A stretch of DNA of 10,061 nt from Nitrospira sp. (lineage in GTDB: Bacteria; Nitrospirota; Nitrospiria; Nitrospirales; Nitrospiraceae): the NCBI GenBank assembly GCA_030456405.1, contig JAKDNQ010000070.1, forward strand, positions 1 through 10,061, read 5' to 3'. A program made the position numbers and the translations under genes. Each line of letters begins with the position of its first letter. The first letter of the stretch is position 1. Positions 1-5,805 of the stretch are shown piece by piece. The notes under the pieces are model-generated. The model had not been told where the DNA came from, made no database searches, and saw only the letters and a program-made list of their open reading frames with translations.

Positions 1-115
1 GCGCGTGCAATTGAGCCTGCACCCACTCGCTTTGTTGCACAGCAAGCTTGCTCCCACGCGTTCCAAGCACGACGGTGGATCGTTCAGCACCGACTTGTGA
101 CGTAGCTCCCTTCAC
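1..115 (-). CDS. hemC: Porphobilinogen deaminase (hydroxymethylbilane synthase), N-terminal part
   Basis: This is the 5' end of a gene that runs off the left edge; 38 codons are visible. HemC polymerises four porphobilinogen molecules into hydroxymethylbilane in the cytoplasm, two steps after HemA. The sequence shows the family's N-terminal motif LGTRGSKLAVQQSEWVQ at residues 17-33 (family pattern: GTRGSxLAxxQ). The start is a GTG at 113-115, with a strong GGGAGGTG ribosome-binding site 6-7 bases upstream (121-128 on the plus strand). No ATG is available in this frame. It lies 30 bp after the hemA stop on the same strand, which fits a shared transcript. The dipyrromethane-binding cysteine would lie outside the window. 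The identity is firm despite the short fragment because both motif and context agree. Confidence 0.88.
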   Translation of the reverse strand, partial: MKGATSQVGAERSTVVLGTRGSKLAVQQSEWVQAQLHA

Positions 116-145
116 CGACTCACCTCCCGATAGCGAACGGTCCGC

Positions 146-1537
146 TCAATGACGCGGCATCTCCGAGCTAGTCCTTGGAGTCACTTCTTCAGCATCCTGG
201 ATACCTTCTTGTAACGGATGACAGGTCTCCGACTCAGACGACAGACTCCCATTGACGCTAGAACTGGCAGAGTCTCCGAGGCCAAAGAATCGCCGCGCGG
301 CCTCGACAAAGGCAGCCCCTTCCGAGGAATTCACCTCAGCCTTCAGCGTCACCATCGTATTGTGAATAAGCTTATTCACAATGGACGACGCCATCGCCTC
401 GACCAATTCACGTTCCGTCGAAGACAAATTTCCCAATCTCCCCATGGTCTTGTCGATCTCAGCCTGTTTAATCTCGTCGATCCGAGCGCGAAGCGCCACA
501 ATGGTGGGGGTCACTTCAAGCGATTGAAGCCACTGCCGCACGACTCCAACTTCATCCACCACCATCCGCTCGGCTTTCTCCGCCTCATTAAGACGTTCCC
601 CGCGATTCTGTTCAACCCGCATCTTTAAGTCGTCAATGTCGAACAGGAATGCGTTATCCACGTGCCGTACCGCTGGATCGATGTTACGCGGGACCGAAAT
701 GTCGATCAGGAACATCGGGCGGTTCATCCGCTGCTTGACCGAATGCTGCACATCGTCCTCACTCACAAGATAGTGCGCTGCGCCGGTCGATACCAAAACA
801 ATATCGGCGGTCGCCATGTCCTCCCGAAACTCCTCAAAAGCCACTGCGGTTCCGTCGAACCGATTGGCCAACTCCAATGCATGTTGCGGACTTCTGGTTG
901 TCACCCGCACATGCCGAACACCGCTGGCAATGAAATGTCGCGCGGCTAACTTGGCCATTTCCCCTGCTCCCACCAACAGCACGGTCTTCTCAGTTAAGTC
1001 TGAGAATATCTTTTTGGCTAATTCGACCGCCGCATAGCTCACCGACACCGCCATCTCTGAAATTTTTGTTTCCGTCCGCACACGTTTGGCGACAGAAATC
1101 GCTTTCTTCATGACCTTGTTTAGAATGATACCGGTGGCCTTGTGCGTCAGCGCAACCTCGAAGGCCTCTTTGATCTGGCCCAGAATCTGCGATTCACCGA
1201 CGATCATAGAGTCGAGGCTGGAGGCGACTCGAAACAAATGACCGAGCGCCCGATCCCCCTCATACCAGTACAAATGCGGAGTCAGTTGCTCCGAGGAGAG
1301 CGAGAGATGGGCATCCGCCAGGAAATCCTGAATTCGCCCATACCCCGATTCGATCTCATCGACAACGGCATAGACCTCGACCCGATTGCATGTCGACAGC
1401 AACACCCCTTCTCGCACCCCTCGATACGAACAAAGGCGCCCCAAAGCTTCACCCATCCGGCTCTCAGGAATCGCCAGCTTCTCACGGATTTCGACCGGGG
1501 CGGTCTTATGGCTCAAACCGACGACGACAATGTGCAT
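146..1537 (-). CDS. hemA: Glutamyl-tRNA reductase
   Basis: HemA reduces glutamyl-tRNA(Glu) with NADPH to glutamate-1-semialdehyde, the first committed step of C5-pathway haem biosynthesis. The 463-residue protein opens with MHIVVVGLSHKTAPVEIREK. The thioester-forming nucleophile is Cys50 in STCNRVE (residues 48-54). SSLDSMIVGESQILGQIKEA (106-125) follows, then the NADP-binding glycine motif VGAGEM (189-194), and a helical dimerisation domain follows to about residue 420. The last 40 or so residues are Ser/Glu-rich and look like a variable tail. I start the gene at the ATG at 1535-1537: an upstream in-frame ATG at 1600 would add 21 residues unlike the family and would overlap the preceding gene. 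This ATG has no good Shine-Dalgarno, but the ccsA-like stop sits one base upstream (TGA-T-ATG), so translational coupling is likely. hemC follows after 30 bp. Confidence 0.96.
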   Translation of the reverse strand: MHIVVVGLSHKTAPVEIREKLAIPESRMGEALGRLCSYRGVREGVLLSTCNRVEVYAVVDEIESGYGRIQDFLADAHLSLSSEQLTPHLYWYEGDRALGHLFRVASSLDSMIVGESQILGQIKEAFEVALTHKATGIILNKVMKKAISVAKRVRTETKISEMAVSVSYAAVELAKKIFSDLTEKTVLLVGAGEMAKLAARHFIASGVRHVRVTTRSPQHALELANRFDGTAVAFEEFREDMATADIVLVSTGAAHYLVSEDDVQHSVKQRMNRPMFLIDISVPRNIDPAVRHVDNAFLFDIDDLKMRVEQNRGERLNEAEKAERMVVDEVGVVRQWLQSLEVTPTIVALRARIDEIKQAEIDKTMGRLGNLSSTERELVEAMASSIVNKLIHNTMVTLKAEVNSSEGAAFVEAARRFFGLGDSASSSVNGSLSSESETCHPLQEGIQDAEEVTPRTSSEMPRH

Positions 1538-1538
1538 A

Positions 1539-2342
1539 TCACGACACCGGTCCGTGACTCTTAAGGACCACACCGATGAGAGTGAGAATAACGCCGGCAA
1601 ACCCGATAATCGTCAAATAGGCCGCCCGTTTGGCTCTCCAGCCTACGGTCAAACGTCCAGTCAGTACGACAAAGTAGAACACCCAGGTCACAAGCGCCCA
1701 TACTTGCTCCGGATTCCAGTTCACATACGACCCTCGAGAGAATTCGGCGGATAACGCACCGGTAATGATGCCGAGTGTCAGCAGCGGAAACCCCGTCACG
1801 ATCGATCGTTGATTCAGATTGTCGAGAAAATCCAGGGCAGGTAACTTAGAGTAGAGGACATTGAACCGTTTAGACTTGAGAAGTCCGTCTTGAATCAGAT
1901 ACATGACACCAGCGACGAAGGCGACGGCAAATCCCACGGTACCAAGCATGCTCAGCGTGACATGGACCCACAGCGTTCCAAACACAGGGGTCAGCGTCGG
2001 CGCGGCTTCCGGCAATGCGGCGGCAGAGACAAGCGAGAGTAAGGCCAGTGGAACGATGAACGAGCCGAGTACATGAAGATGATGGCGAAACTCCACGGCA
2101 AGAAATACCAGAATCAGCATCCAGGAAAAAAACGACAGGGCTTCATGGAATCCGGGCGACGAGATGTCTGTCACCCCAACCATCCCAGCGCCCAACGCGA
2201 TGGTATGCGCGGCAAACCCTGTTGCCGTCATCCCCAGCGAGACGTTTGCCAGGACTTCAGACGGCCAGAGCAGATAGATAAGAAAGGAAACGGTGGCCGC
2301 AAAATACAGAGCCATCGTCACCACGAAGAACATGGCGGCCAT
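1539..2342 (-). CDS. Cytochrome c assembly family membrane protein (HemX/CcsA-like)
   Basis: A 267-residue integral membrane protein with about eight hydrophobic segments, of the CcmC/CcsA/HemX family. Members handle haem in or across the membrane. HemX-type members sit beside hemA and have been linked to control of HemA level, while CcsA-type members work in cytochrome c maturation. Visible candidates for haem ligands are His87, His88 and His90 in EFRHHLH and His127 in LWVH. The family tryptophan-rich motif (about GxYWxWDPKExWxLITW) is present but degenerate: GSYVNWNPEQVWALVTW at 204-220 keeps NW, P, VW and TW but has lost one Trp and the Asp. That, the length and the position immediately before hemA favour a HemX-like role over a full CcsA haem lyase. 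Start ATG at 2340-2342 with AGAGGA upstream. First gene of the operon. Confidence 0.85.
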   Translation of the reverse strand: MAAMFFVVTMALYFAATVSFLIYLLWPSEVLANVSLGMTATGFAAHTIALGAGMVGVTDISSPGFHEALSFFSWMLILVFLAVEFRHHLHVLGSFIVPLALLSLVSAAALPEAAPTLTPVFGTLWVHVTLSMLGTVGFAVAFVAGVMYLIQDGLLKSKRFNVLYSKLPALDFLDNLNQRSIVTGFPLLTLGIITGALSAEFSRGSYVNWNPEQVWALVTWVFYFVVLTGRLTVGWRAKRAAYLTIIGFAGVILTLIGVVLKSHGPVS

Positions 2343-2357
2343 AGAGGGCTATCCTCT
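2343..2357 (-). promoter_or_regulatory. Small hairpin over the ccsA-like ribosome-binding site
   Basis: On the minus strand the leader ends AGAGG-ATAGC-CCTCT-ATG. The Shine-Dalgarno AGAGG can pair perfectly with CCTCT directly before the start codon (5 bp, 5-nt loop). It would partly hide the ribosome-binding site of the first gene in the haem operon. The pairing is visible in the sequence; any regulatory role is a guess. Confidence 0.3.
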
Positions 2358-2394
2358 CAACTTTTCAGGATAAACAGACAACATTAAGCAGTGG

Positions 2395-2424
2395 ATTATA
2401 TCGATGGCGCAAGAAGGGAGTCAA
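2395..2424 (-). promoter_or_regulatory. Sigma70-type promoter of the ccsA-hemA-hemC operon
   Basis: On the minus strand TTGACT (2419-2424) is followed after 18 bases by a perfect TATAAT (2395-2400). This predicts a start near 2388 and a leader of about 45 nt before the ccsA-like ATG at 2342. The -35 box and spacer lie inside the first codons of the divergent RsmI-like gene, and the -10 box ends 3 bases before its ATG. RNA polymerase binding here would cover that gene's start region. Confidence 0.7.
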
Positions 2425-3219
2425 CCAAACGATCATGAAACGAGAGGGCGGATAATCGTCTCTGGTTCCATCGGTACCCTCTATGTCGTCAGTACGCCTA
2501 TCGGCCATCCAGACGATATCACTCTTCGGGCCCTTGCCACATTACGACGCGTCACGATTGTGGCATCGGAGAGCCCTCGCGCGACCCAGGCGCTCCTGGC
2601 GCATCATGAGATTACGGCAACCGTTACTAGCTACGGCCCGTTCAATCTCCATGAGAAAATGCAGCTCCTTCTCCATCGACTCATACAGGGGCAGGATGTC
2701 GCCCTGGTCTCTGACAATGGCACCCCCGTTATCTATGACCCAGGCAGCCTACTTGTGGCGGCTGCCCATCAAGCAGGAATCCCAGTCAAGGCCATCCCAG
2801 GCCCTTCTACCCTCACGACCGCGACGGCGATCTCTGGATTTTCCGGTGATGCCATCATCTTTGAGGGACACCTCCCCACAACCGATCGTGCTCTCGCACG
2901 ACATCTCTCCCAGCTCCAACATGAACGCAGCACCCTCGTCTTCTATGTGAAACCAAGGACACTTGTAAGGCTCCTGAAAGTGCTGGCACAGATACTTCCC
3001 GCCAGACAGGTAGCCATTACTATGAATCTCACCACGCCCAAAGAAACCGTTTTGCGGGGAGTGCCAAGTGTGCTGCGAAGTCAGATCAGACTTGTGGCAA
3101 AGGATTCAGCGGTGACAGTCGTCATCGAAGGAAAGAGGATGGGATCACGGGCGCGCAATGTTGCGCCAAAGAGTCTTATGCGCTACTCATCTTCGCGGCG
3201 TCGAATACGCACTCGATAG
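2404..3219 (+). CDS. Diverged RsmI-type tetrapyrrole methylase family protein
   Basis: A 271-residue protein of the SAM-dependent tetrapyrrole (corrin/porphyrin) methylase fold, closest in layout to RsmI, which 2'-O-methylates C1402 of 16S rRNA. Landmarks: GTLYVVSTPIGHPDDITLRA (24-43), VALVSDNGTPVIYDPG (99-114), IPGPSTLTTATAISGF (131-146) and FEGHLP (153-158). RsmI signatures are altered: TPIGN is TPIGH, AEDTR is ASESPR (54-59), SDAGTP is SDNGTP (103-108), YESPHR is YVKPRT (181-186) and the ELTK region is NLTTPKE (208-214). I therefore call it family-level only; it may be a paralogue with a changed substrate. It ends in a basic tail (RRRIRTR). ATG at 2404 is the only standard start between the in-frame stop at 2371 and the conserved core; it has no clear Shine-Dalgarno. 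Its 3' end overlaps the convergent TusA-like gene. Confidence 0.78.
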   Translation: MAQEGSQPNDHETRGRIIVSGSIGTLYVVSTPIGHPDDITLRALATLRRVTIVASESPRATQALLAHHEITATVTSYGPFNLHEKMQLLLHRLIQGQDVALVSDNGTPVIYDPGSLLVAAAHQAGIPVKAIPGPSTLTTATAISGFSGDAIIFEGHLPTTDRALARHLSQLQHERSTLVFYVKPRTLVRLLKVLAQILPARQVAITMNLTTPKETVLRGVPSVLRSQIRLVAKDSAVTVVIEGKRMGSRARNVAPKSLMRYSSSRRRIRTR

Positions 3220-3479
3220 AATTCTTGAAGCCGATCTTGTGAAAGGACCGTGTGCCCCTCATTGCTGACACTCAGGGGGACATTTCGAATGGGGTCGCCA
3301 TCGTCCAAGAGCACTGAAAGAATCTGCCCTTGCCCCATTGCTTCGAGTTTCAACTTGGTTTTGACAAAGTTATAGGGGCAAATCACTCCCCGTAAATCCA
3401 ACTCGGTATCTGGCTCGCGAGTCACTGTTGTATGGTGTGCTCCGTCTCCACTCACGTCTTTCTCTTTCTCGCTCTTCAT
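3183..3479 (-). CDS. TusA/SirA-family sulfur-carrier protein
   Basis: A 98-residue protein with one TusA-like domain. The family passes persulfide sulfur through a single cysteine, for example to tRNA thiolation, molybdenum cofactor or sulfur-oxidation enzymes. The core reads LDLRGVICPYNFVKTKLKLE (27-46) with the reactive Cys34, followed by GQILSVLLDDGDPIRNVPLS and GHTVL, as expected for the small alpha/beta fold. The classical CPxP motif is CPYN here, so the second proline is missing; I believe CPxN versions occur in the family. About 25 polar residues precede the domain, and the C-terminus is Arg-rich (RVRIRRREDE). Start ATG 3477-3479 with GGTGAG upstream. The 3' end overlaps the RsmI-like gene by 37 bp in convergent orientation. 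Partner enzymes are not in the window. Confidence 0.85.
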   Translation of the reverse strand: MKSEKEKDVSGDGAHHTTVTREPDTELDLRGVICPYNFVKTKLKLEAMGQGQILSVLLDDGDPIRNVPLSVSNEGHTVLSQDRLQEFYRVRIRRREDE

Positions 3480-3507
3480 GACAACTCACCGCACTAGGCC
3501 GAGGCCA

Positions 3508-3536
3508 ATCCTAGCAAGGAAGCGGCGGCCCCGCAA
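3508..3536 (-). promoter_or_regulatory. Possible promoter of the TusA-like gene
   Basis: On the minus strand TTGCGG (3531-3536), a 17-base spacer and TAGGAT (3508-3513) give a weak sigma70-like match (3/6 and 4/6), about 28 bp before the start codon. A separate promoter is expected because the intrinsic terminator at 3570-3599 shuts off transcription from the gene upstream. Confidence 0.25.
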
Positions 3537-3569
3537 GCATGCTACTGGTTGTTTTCGCACGTCGCACGC

Positions 3570-3599
3570 AAAAAAAGGGGCAGCCTTTTGCTGCCCCTT
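3570..3599 (-). terminator. Intrinsic terminator of the exported-protein gene
   Basis: A perfect 10-bp stem (AAGGGGCAGC / GCTGCCCCTT, 3575-3584 with 3590-3599) closes a 5-nt loop. On the minus strand it is followed by seven T residues (plus-strand A run 3570-3576). It lies about 30 bp after the stop codon at 3630 of the minus-strand gene, and it separates that gene from the TusA-like gene. Confidence 0.93.
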
Positions 3600-3629
3600 C
3601 TCCTAACCTTCTGCAGAATGTGTCTCGAA

Positions 3630-4373
3630 TTAATTCAGGCCCTTGACCAAGTTCGGCTTGGTGTAGTCTGCTCCATAGTCCGACTTGGTTCCAGTTGCCG
3701 CATTGCCCCATCCCGGTTGTGGTTCGCACTGCCAGCAGGGAGCGGCGCCGGTATATTCACCGACTGGGCTGGTGATGCCGGAATCGATTTTTCCTGGCAG
3801 CACAGTGCCACCAATGCCACCGGTGGTGGACCCACTATTCGTGTTAATCCCTCGCTCCGTCCCCGGATTTGGGCGCTGTCCGAGTCCACCAAAACCCGCC
3901 AGTTTTTCGTTCCCACGCACAACGGTGATTTCACGGACAATCTTACGGCCAGTGCCGAACGGCTGGCTTGGACTCGTTTCTTCGAATGCCTGTATGGTCA
4001 CGTCGTCTCCAGACTCAAGGATACGAATCTGGTCGAAGTTGGTTTTGTCATCAAAATACACCGTGCGGTAGTTCATCGCGCCACCGCCTGCACGGCCTTC
4101 ATCGTGAGAGCTTCCGCCACCTTCGAGATGCATTTTTTTACCCGGCAGATCGAGACCGATTACGCGGCCATAAATGGTCTCCGCTTGAGACAACCGATCG
4201 AGGAACTGAGTCCGATCGAATGTGGTTACGCGAGTACTCGACCCTGATACATCCCCCACCCCTTCGCCCACACCCATGCCGGATTGGTTAGACTGCAATC
4301 GCTCTTGAGCGATTGCCATACTTGCGGCGCCGACAAAAACAATTGCGGCTCCCAGTGCCAACACCTTACGCAT
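3630..4373 (-). CDS. Exported glycine-rich protein of unknown function
   Basis: I do not recognise this 247-residue protein. It begins with a clear Sec signal peptide: charged MRK, a hydrophobic stretch to residue 17 and an AIA cleavage site after residue 22. Residues about 65-155 look like a small beta-rich domain: IYGRVIGLDLPGKKMHLE (67-84), then YRTVYFDDKTNFDQIRILESG (102-122), then DDVTIQAF and REITVVRG. This resembles the short OB-like repeats of exported DUF5666-type proteins, but that is only a resemblance. A Gly-rich insert (85-99) and a Gly/Pro/Ser-rich tail (155-247) flank it. A lone CWQC pair (Cys213, Cys216) in the tail could form a disulfide or bind metal. Start ATG 4371-4373 has an excellent GAGGAGG (4380-4386). 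It has its own promoter and terminator, so it is a single-gene transcript. Confidence 0.82.
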   Translation of the reverse strand: MRKVLALGAAIVFVGAASMAIAQERLQSNQSGMGVGEGVGDVSGSSTRVTTFDRTQFLDRLSQAETIYGRVIGLDLPGKKMHLEGGGSSHDEGRAGGGAMNYRTVYFDDKTNFDQIRILESGDDVTIQAFEETSPSQPFGTGRKIVREITVVRGNEKLAGFGGLGQRPNPGTERGINTNSGSTTGGIGGTVLPGKIDSGITSPVGEYTGAAPCWQCEPQPGWGNAATGTKSDYGADYTKPNLVKGLN

Positions 4374-4434
4374 GTGCTGCCTCCTCGGTAAGATTTAGAG
4401 AATGAAAGAATGAAGTGACGTGGCGGACACTAAG

Positions 4435-4467
4435 ATGAAACCATCTATGACTATGACGTTGTTTCAT
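4435..4467 (-). promoter_or_regulatory. Inverted repeat in the leader of the exported-protein gene
   Basis: ATGAAAC (4435-4441) and GTTTCAT (4461-4467) form a 7-bp inverted repeat around a 19-base loop, inside the predicted leader of about 105 nt. A direct repeat GTCATA-GTCATA lies in the loop on the minus strand. It could be a regulator site or an RNA stem; there is no other evidence. Confidence 0.22.
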
Positions 4468-4484
4468 GACCCTAATGTCCGGGA

Positions 4485-4513
4485 ACTATAGGCTACCCAT
4501 TGAGACAAGTCAA
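4485..4513 (-). promoter_or_regulatory. Sigma70-type promoter of the exported-protein gene
   Basis: On the minus strand TTGACT (4508-4513), a 17-base spacer and TATAGT (4485-4490) match consensus at 5/6 and 5/6 with ideal spacing. The predicted start near 4478 gives a leader of about 105 nt before the ATG at 4373, longer than needed for translation alone. Confidence 0.65.
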
Positions 4514-4623
4514 CTGATCTTCATGCCAGAATTTTCCGATGTCATTCGGCGTTCTGCATCATCCGATTATCGTCCAGCGCCAACACACAATCCTGTCATA
4601 TCAACCGCACACTGCGAACCAAT

Positions 4624-4710
4624 TGGTGCCCAGAGGGAGGGTCGAACTCCCACTCTCTTGCGAGAACCGGATTTTGAGTCCGGCGCGTCTGCCAGTTCCG
4701 CCATCCGGGC
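4624..4710 (-). tRNA. tRNA-Leu (anticodon CAA), CCA end encoded
   Basis: An 87-nt class II tRNA on the minus strand. The acceptor arm GCCCGGA pairs with TCTGGGC (one G-U), followed by discriminator A and an encoded CCA (plus-strand TGG at 4624-4626). The D-arm region reads TGGCGGAACTGGCAGAC, typical of leucine tRNAs. The anticodon stem CCGGA/TCCGG holds the loop CTCAAAA, giving anticodon CAA (4674-4676) for UUG codons. A long variable arm (TTCTCGCAAGAGA) and the T arm GGGAG-TTCGACC-CTCCC complete it. No intrinsic terminator is visible just downstream. Confidence 0.96.
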
Positions 4711-4731
4711 ATACGACGTTACCGTCGAATC

Positions 4732-4760
4732 TTCTTAGCACGAAGCCATAGGCGGGTCAA
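4732..4760 (-). promoter_or_regulatory. Possible promoter of tRNA-Leu
   Basis: On the minus strand TTGACC (4755-4760), a 17-base spacer and TAAGAA (4732-4737) form a sigma70-like site with a good -35 (5/6) and a weak -10 (3/6). The predicted start lies about 15 bases before the mature tRNA. Confidence 0.4.
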
Positions 4761-4773
4761 TCTGCTCCCCTCT

Positions 4774-4802
4774 TTATCTTCCTACGAACGCAGTGTTACA
4801 AT
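4774..4802 (+). promoter_or_regulatory. Possible promoter of the YggX-like gene
   Basis: TACAAT (4797-4802) is a good -10 match (5/6) about 50 bp before the start codon, but the -35 position at 17-base spacing (TTATCT, 4774-4779) is poor. It would face away from the tRNA promoter in the same gap. Confidence 0.28.
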
Positions 4803-4851
4803 TTCCTCTAACACTCACCTCATAAACTGTATTCGGGAGGAGTCTCATATT

Positions 4852-5130
4852 ATGGCAGACGTTCAATGCGTCACGTGTGGACAATCGGGAGAAACAATCA
4901 CCGACCCTCTCTTCATGGGAAAGCTTGAATCCGAGATCAAATCCAAGGTCTGCAAGCCTTGCTGGAAGAAATGGGAAGGCATGCGGGTGATGGTCATTAA
5001 CGAGTATCAGGTCAATCTGGGGGAAGAAAGCGGCAGGGAACTTGTGAAGAAACAGATGAAGGCCTTTCTCAAGCTTGGAGAACAAACAGATACCGGAAAA
5101 CTCGATCAGAACTACCGCCCGCCCGCCTAA
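4852..5130 (+). CDS. YggX-like Fe(2+)-trafficking family protein with two CxxC pairs
   Basis: A 92-residue cytosolic protein. The C-terminal two-thirds (WKKWEGMRVMVINEYQVNL at about 38-56, then GRELVKKQMKAFLKL) follow the pattern of YggX: a W-x-x-W element, a viNExxlN segment and a final helix ending in FL. YggX proteins are linked to iron handling and protection of Fe-S clusters from oxidation. Unlike the enterobacterial protein, this one has two CxxC pairs, Cys6/Cys9 and Cys34/Cys37, spaced like a small zinc- or iron-binding knuckle. The family match is my reading of the pattern and not a search result. Start ATG 4852 has GGAGGAG about 10 bases upstream. It stands alone between the tRNA and the DUF151 pair. 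Confidence 0.72.
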   Translation: MADVQCVTCGQSGETITDPLFMGKLESEIKSKVCKPCWKKWEGMRVMVINEYQVNLGEESGRELVKKQMKAFLKLGEQTDTGKLDQNYRPPA

Positions 5131-5223
5131 GACTGAACCGTTCTGCGTGGGCAAGTGGATTTCCGAAAAGGCCTGTGATCGTCGAGTTCTCTATGAATTT
5201 CTCCTGCGATCTCGCAGACTTCG

Positions 5224-5253
5224 TTGACAGGCAGACTTCTGAAATGCTACATT
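5224..5253 (+). promoter_or_regulatory. Sigma70-type promoter of the DUF151 gene pair
   Basis: A perfect TTGACA (5224-5229), an 18-base spacer and TACATT (5248-5253, 4/6) predict a start near 5260, about 70 nt before the first DUF151 gene. No promoter of similar quality is visible before rplM, so this one may also feed the ribosomal genes by read-through. Confidence 0.55.
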
Positions 5254-5332
5254 CCATTGCTTTCGATCCATCCGCGATGATCGATATCTCCTCACAACTC
5301 GTTACGAAGAGGGACATGGGGCAGGTGTGTTT

Positions 5333-5788
5333 ATGATTACACAGATGCATGTCAAAGGGTTGATGTTCGACCCCTACAACAACGCCTACATCGTGGTGCT
5401 ACGTGACGAAGAGCATTCCGACATGCTCCCCATTTGGGTCGGCAAGTCAGAGGCTGGCGCCATCAGCATGTCGTTGGAAAACGTGACGCCTCCCCGGCCG
5501 ATGACACACGACTTCATGAAGTCATTCCTTGATGCCTTCAATGCAAAAGTCATCAGCGTGGTGATTACAGATTTATCGGAGCACACCTATTTTTCAAAAA
5601 TTCATCTGATGTATGAAGACTCGGAATATACGGTCGACGCCAGGCCTAGCGATGCGATTGCCCTCGCGCTTCGGAGCAATGCGCCGGTGTTTGCGAACAA
5701 CTCTGTCATCACCAAACAGAGTTCCGAAGAGCTTGAACAGTGGCTGGAAAATCTTAAACCGGAAGATTTTGGGAAACTAGACTCCTGA
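5333..5788 (+). CDS. Bifunctional nuclease (DUF151/BFN) family protein, first copy
   Basis: A 151-residue cytosolic protein of the DUF151 (DNase-RNase) family, some members of which have been reported to cleave both DNA and RNA. The domain fills the chain: LPIWVGKSEAGAIS (32-45), PRPMTHDFMKSF (54-65), VVITDL (76-81) and DARPSDAIALALR (102-114). These are the most conserved blocks of the family. The final 30 residues form an acidic helix (SSEELEQWLENL). A GTG at 5327 is an alternative start adding two residues; I prefer the ATG at 5333, about seven bases after AGG in GGGGCAGG. The second DUF151 copy follows 17 bp downstream on the same strand, so they form an operon. The cellular substrate is unknown. 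Confidence 0.9.
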   Translation: MITQMHVKGLMFDPYNNAYIVVLRDEEHSDMLPIWVGKSEAGAISMSLENVTPPRPMTHDFMKSFLDAFNAKVISVVITDLSEHTYFSKIHLMYEDSEYTVDARPSDAIALALRSNAPVFANNSVITKQSSEELEQWLENLKPEDFGKLDS

Positions 5789-5805
5789 GTCAACACGATA
5801 GAATT

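Noticed and set aside
188..199. TTCAGCATCCTG in the hemA tail matches the end of the intergenic repeat
   Set aside because: Only 12 bases match, in frame inside the HemA coding sequence, with no second end or core nearby. Probably chance, though the HemA tail is poorly conserved.
218..1564. Several plus-strand ORFs of 70-140 codons opposite hemA
   Set aside because: They lie antisense to a clearly conserved gene, show no recognisable domains, and arise from the codon bias of hemA.
1538..1600. Upstream ATG giving HemA 21 extra residues
   Set aside because: The extension does not resemble the family N-terminus and would overlap the end of the preceding gene; MHIVVVGLSHKT is the expected start.
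3549..4291. Plus-strand ORFs of 107-232 codons opposite the exported-protein gene
   Set aside because: The minus-strand frame has a signal peptide, strong ribosome-binding site, promoter and terminator; the plus-strand frames have none of these.
4466..4751. Plus-strand ORFs of 70-90 codons across the tRNA
   Set aside because: They run through the antisense of tRNA-Leu and have no ribosome-binding site; not genes.
5203..5218. CTGCG-ATCT-CGCAG stem after the YggX-like gene as a terminator
   Set aside because: The stem is only 5 bp and no T run follows; too weak to call.
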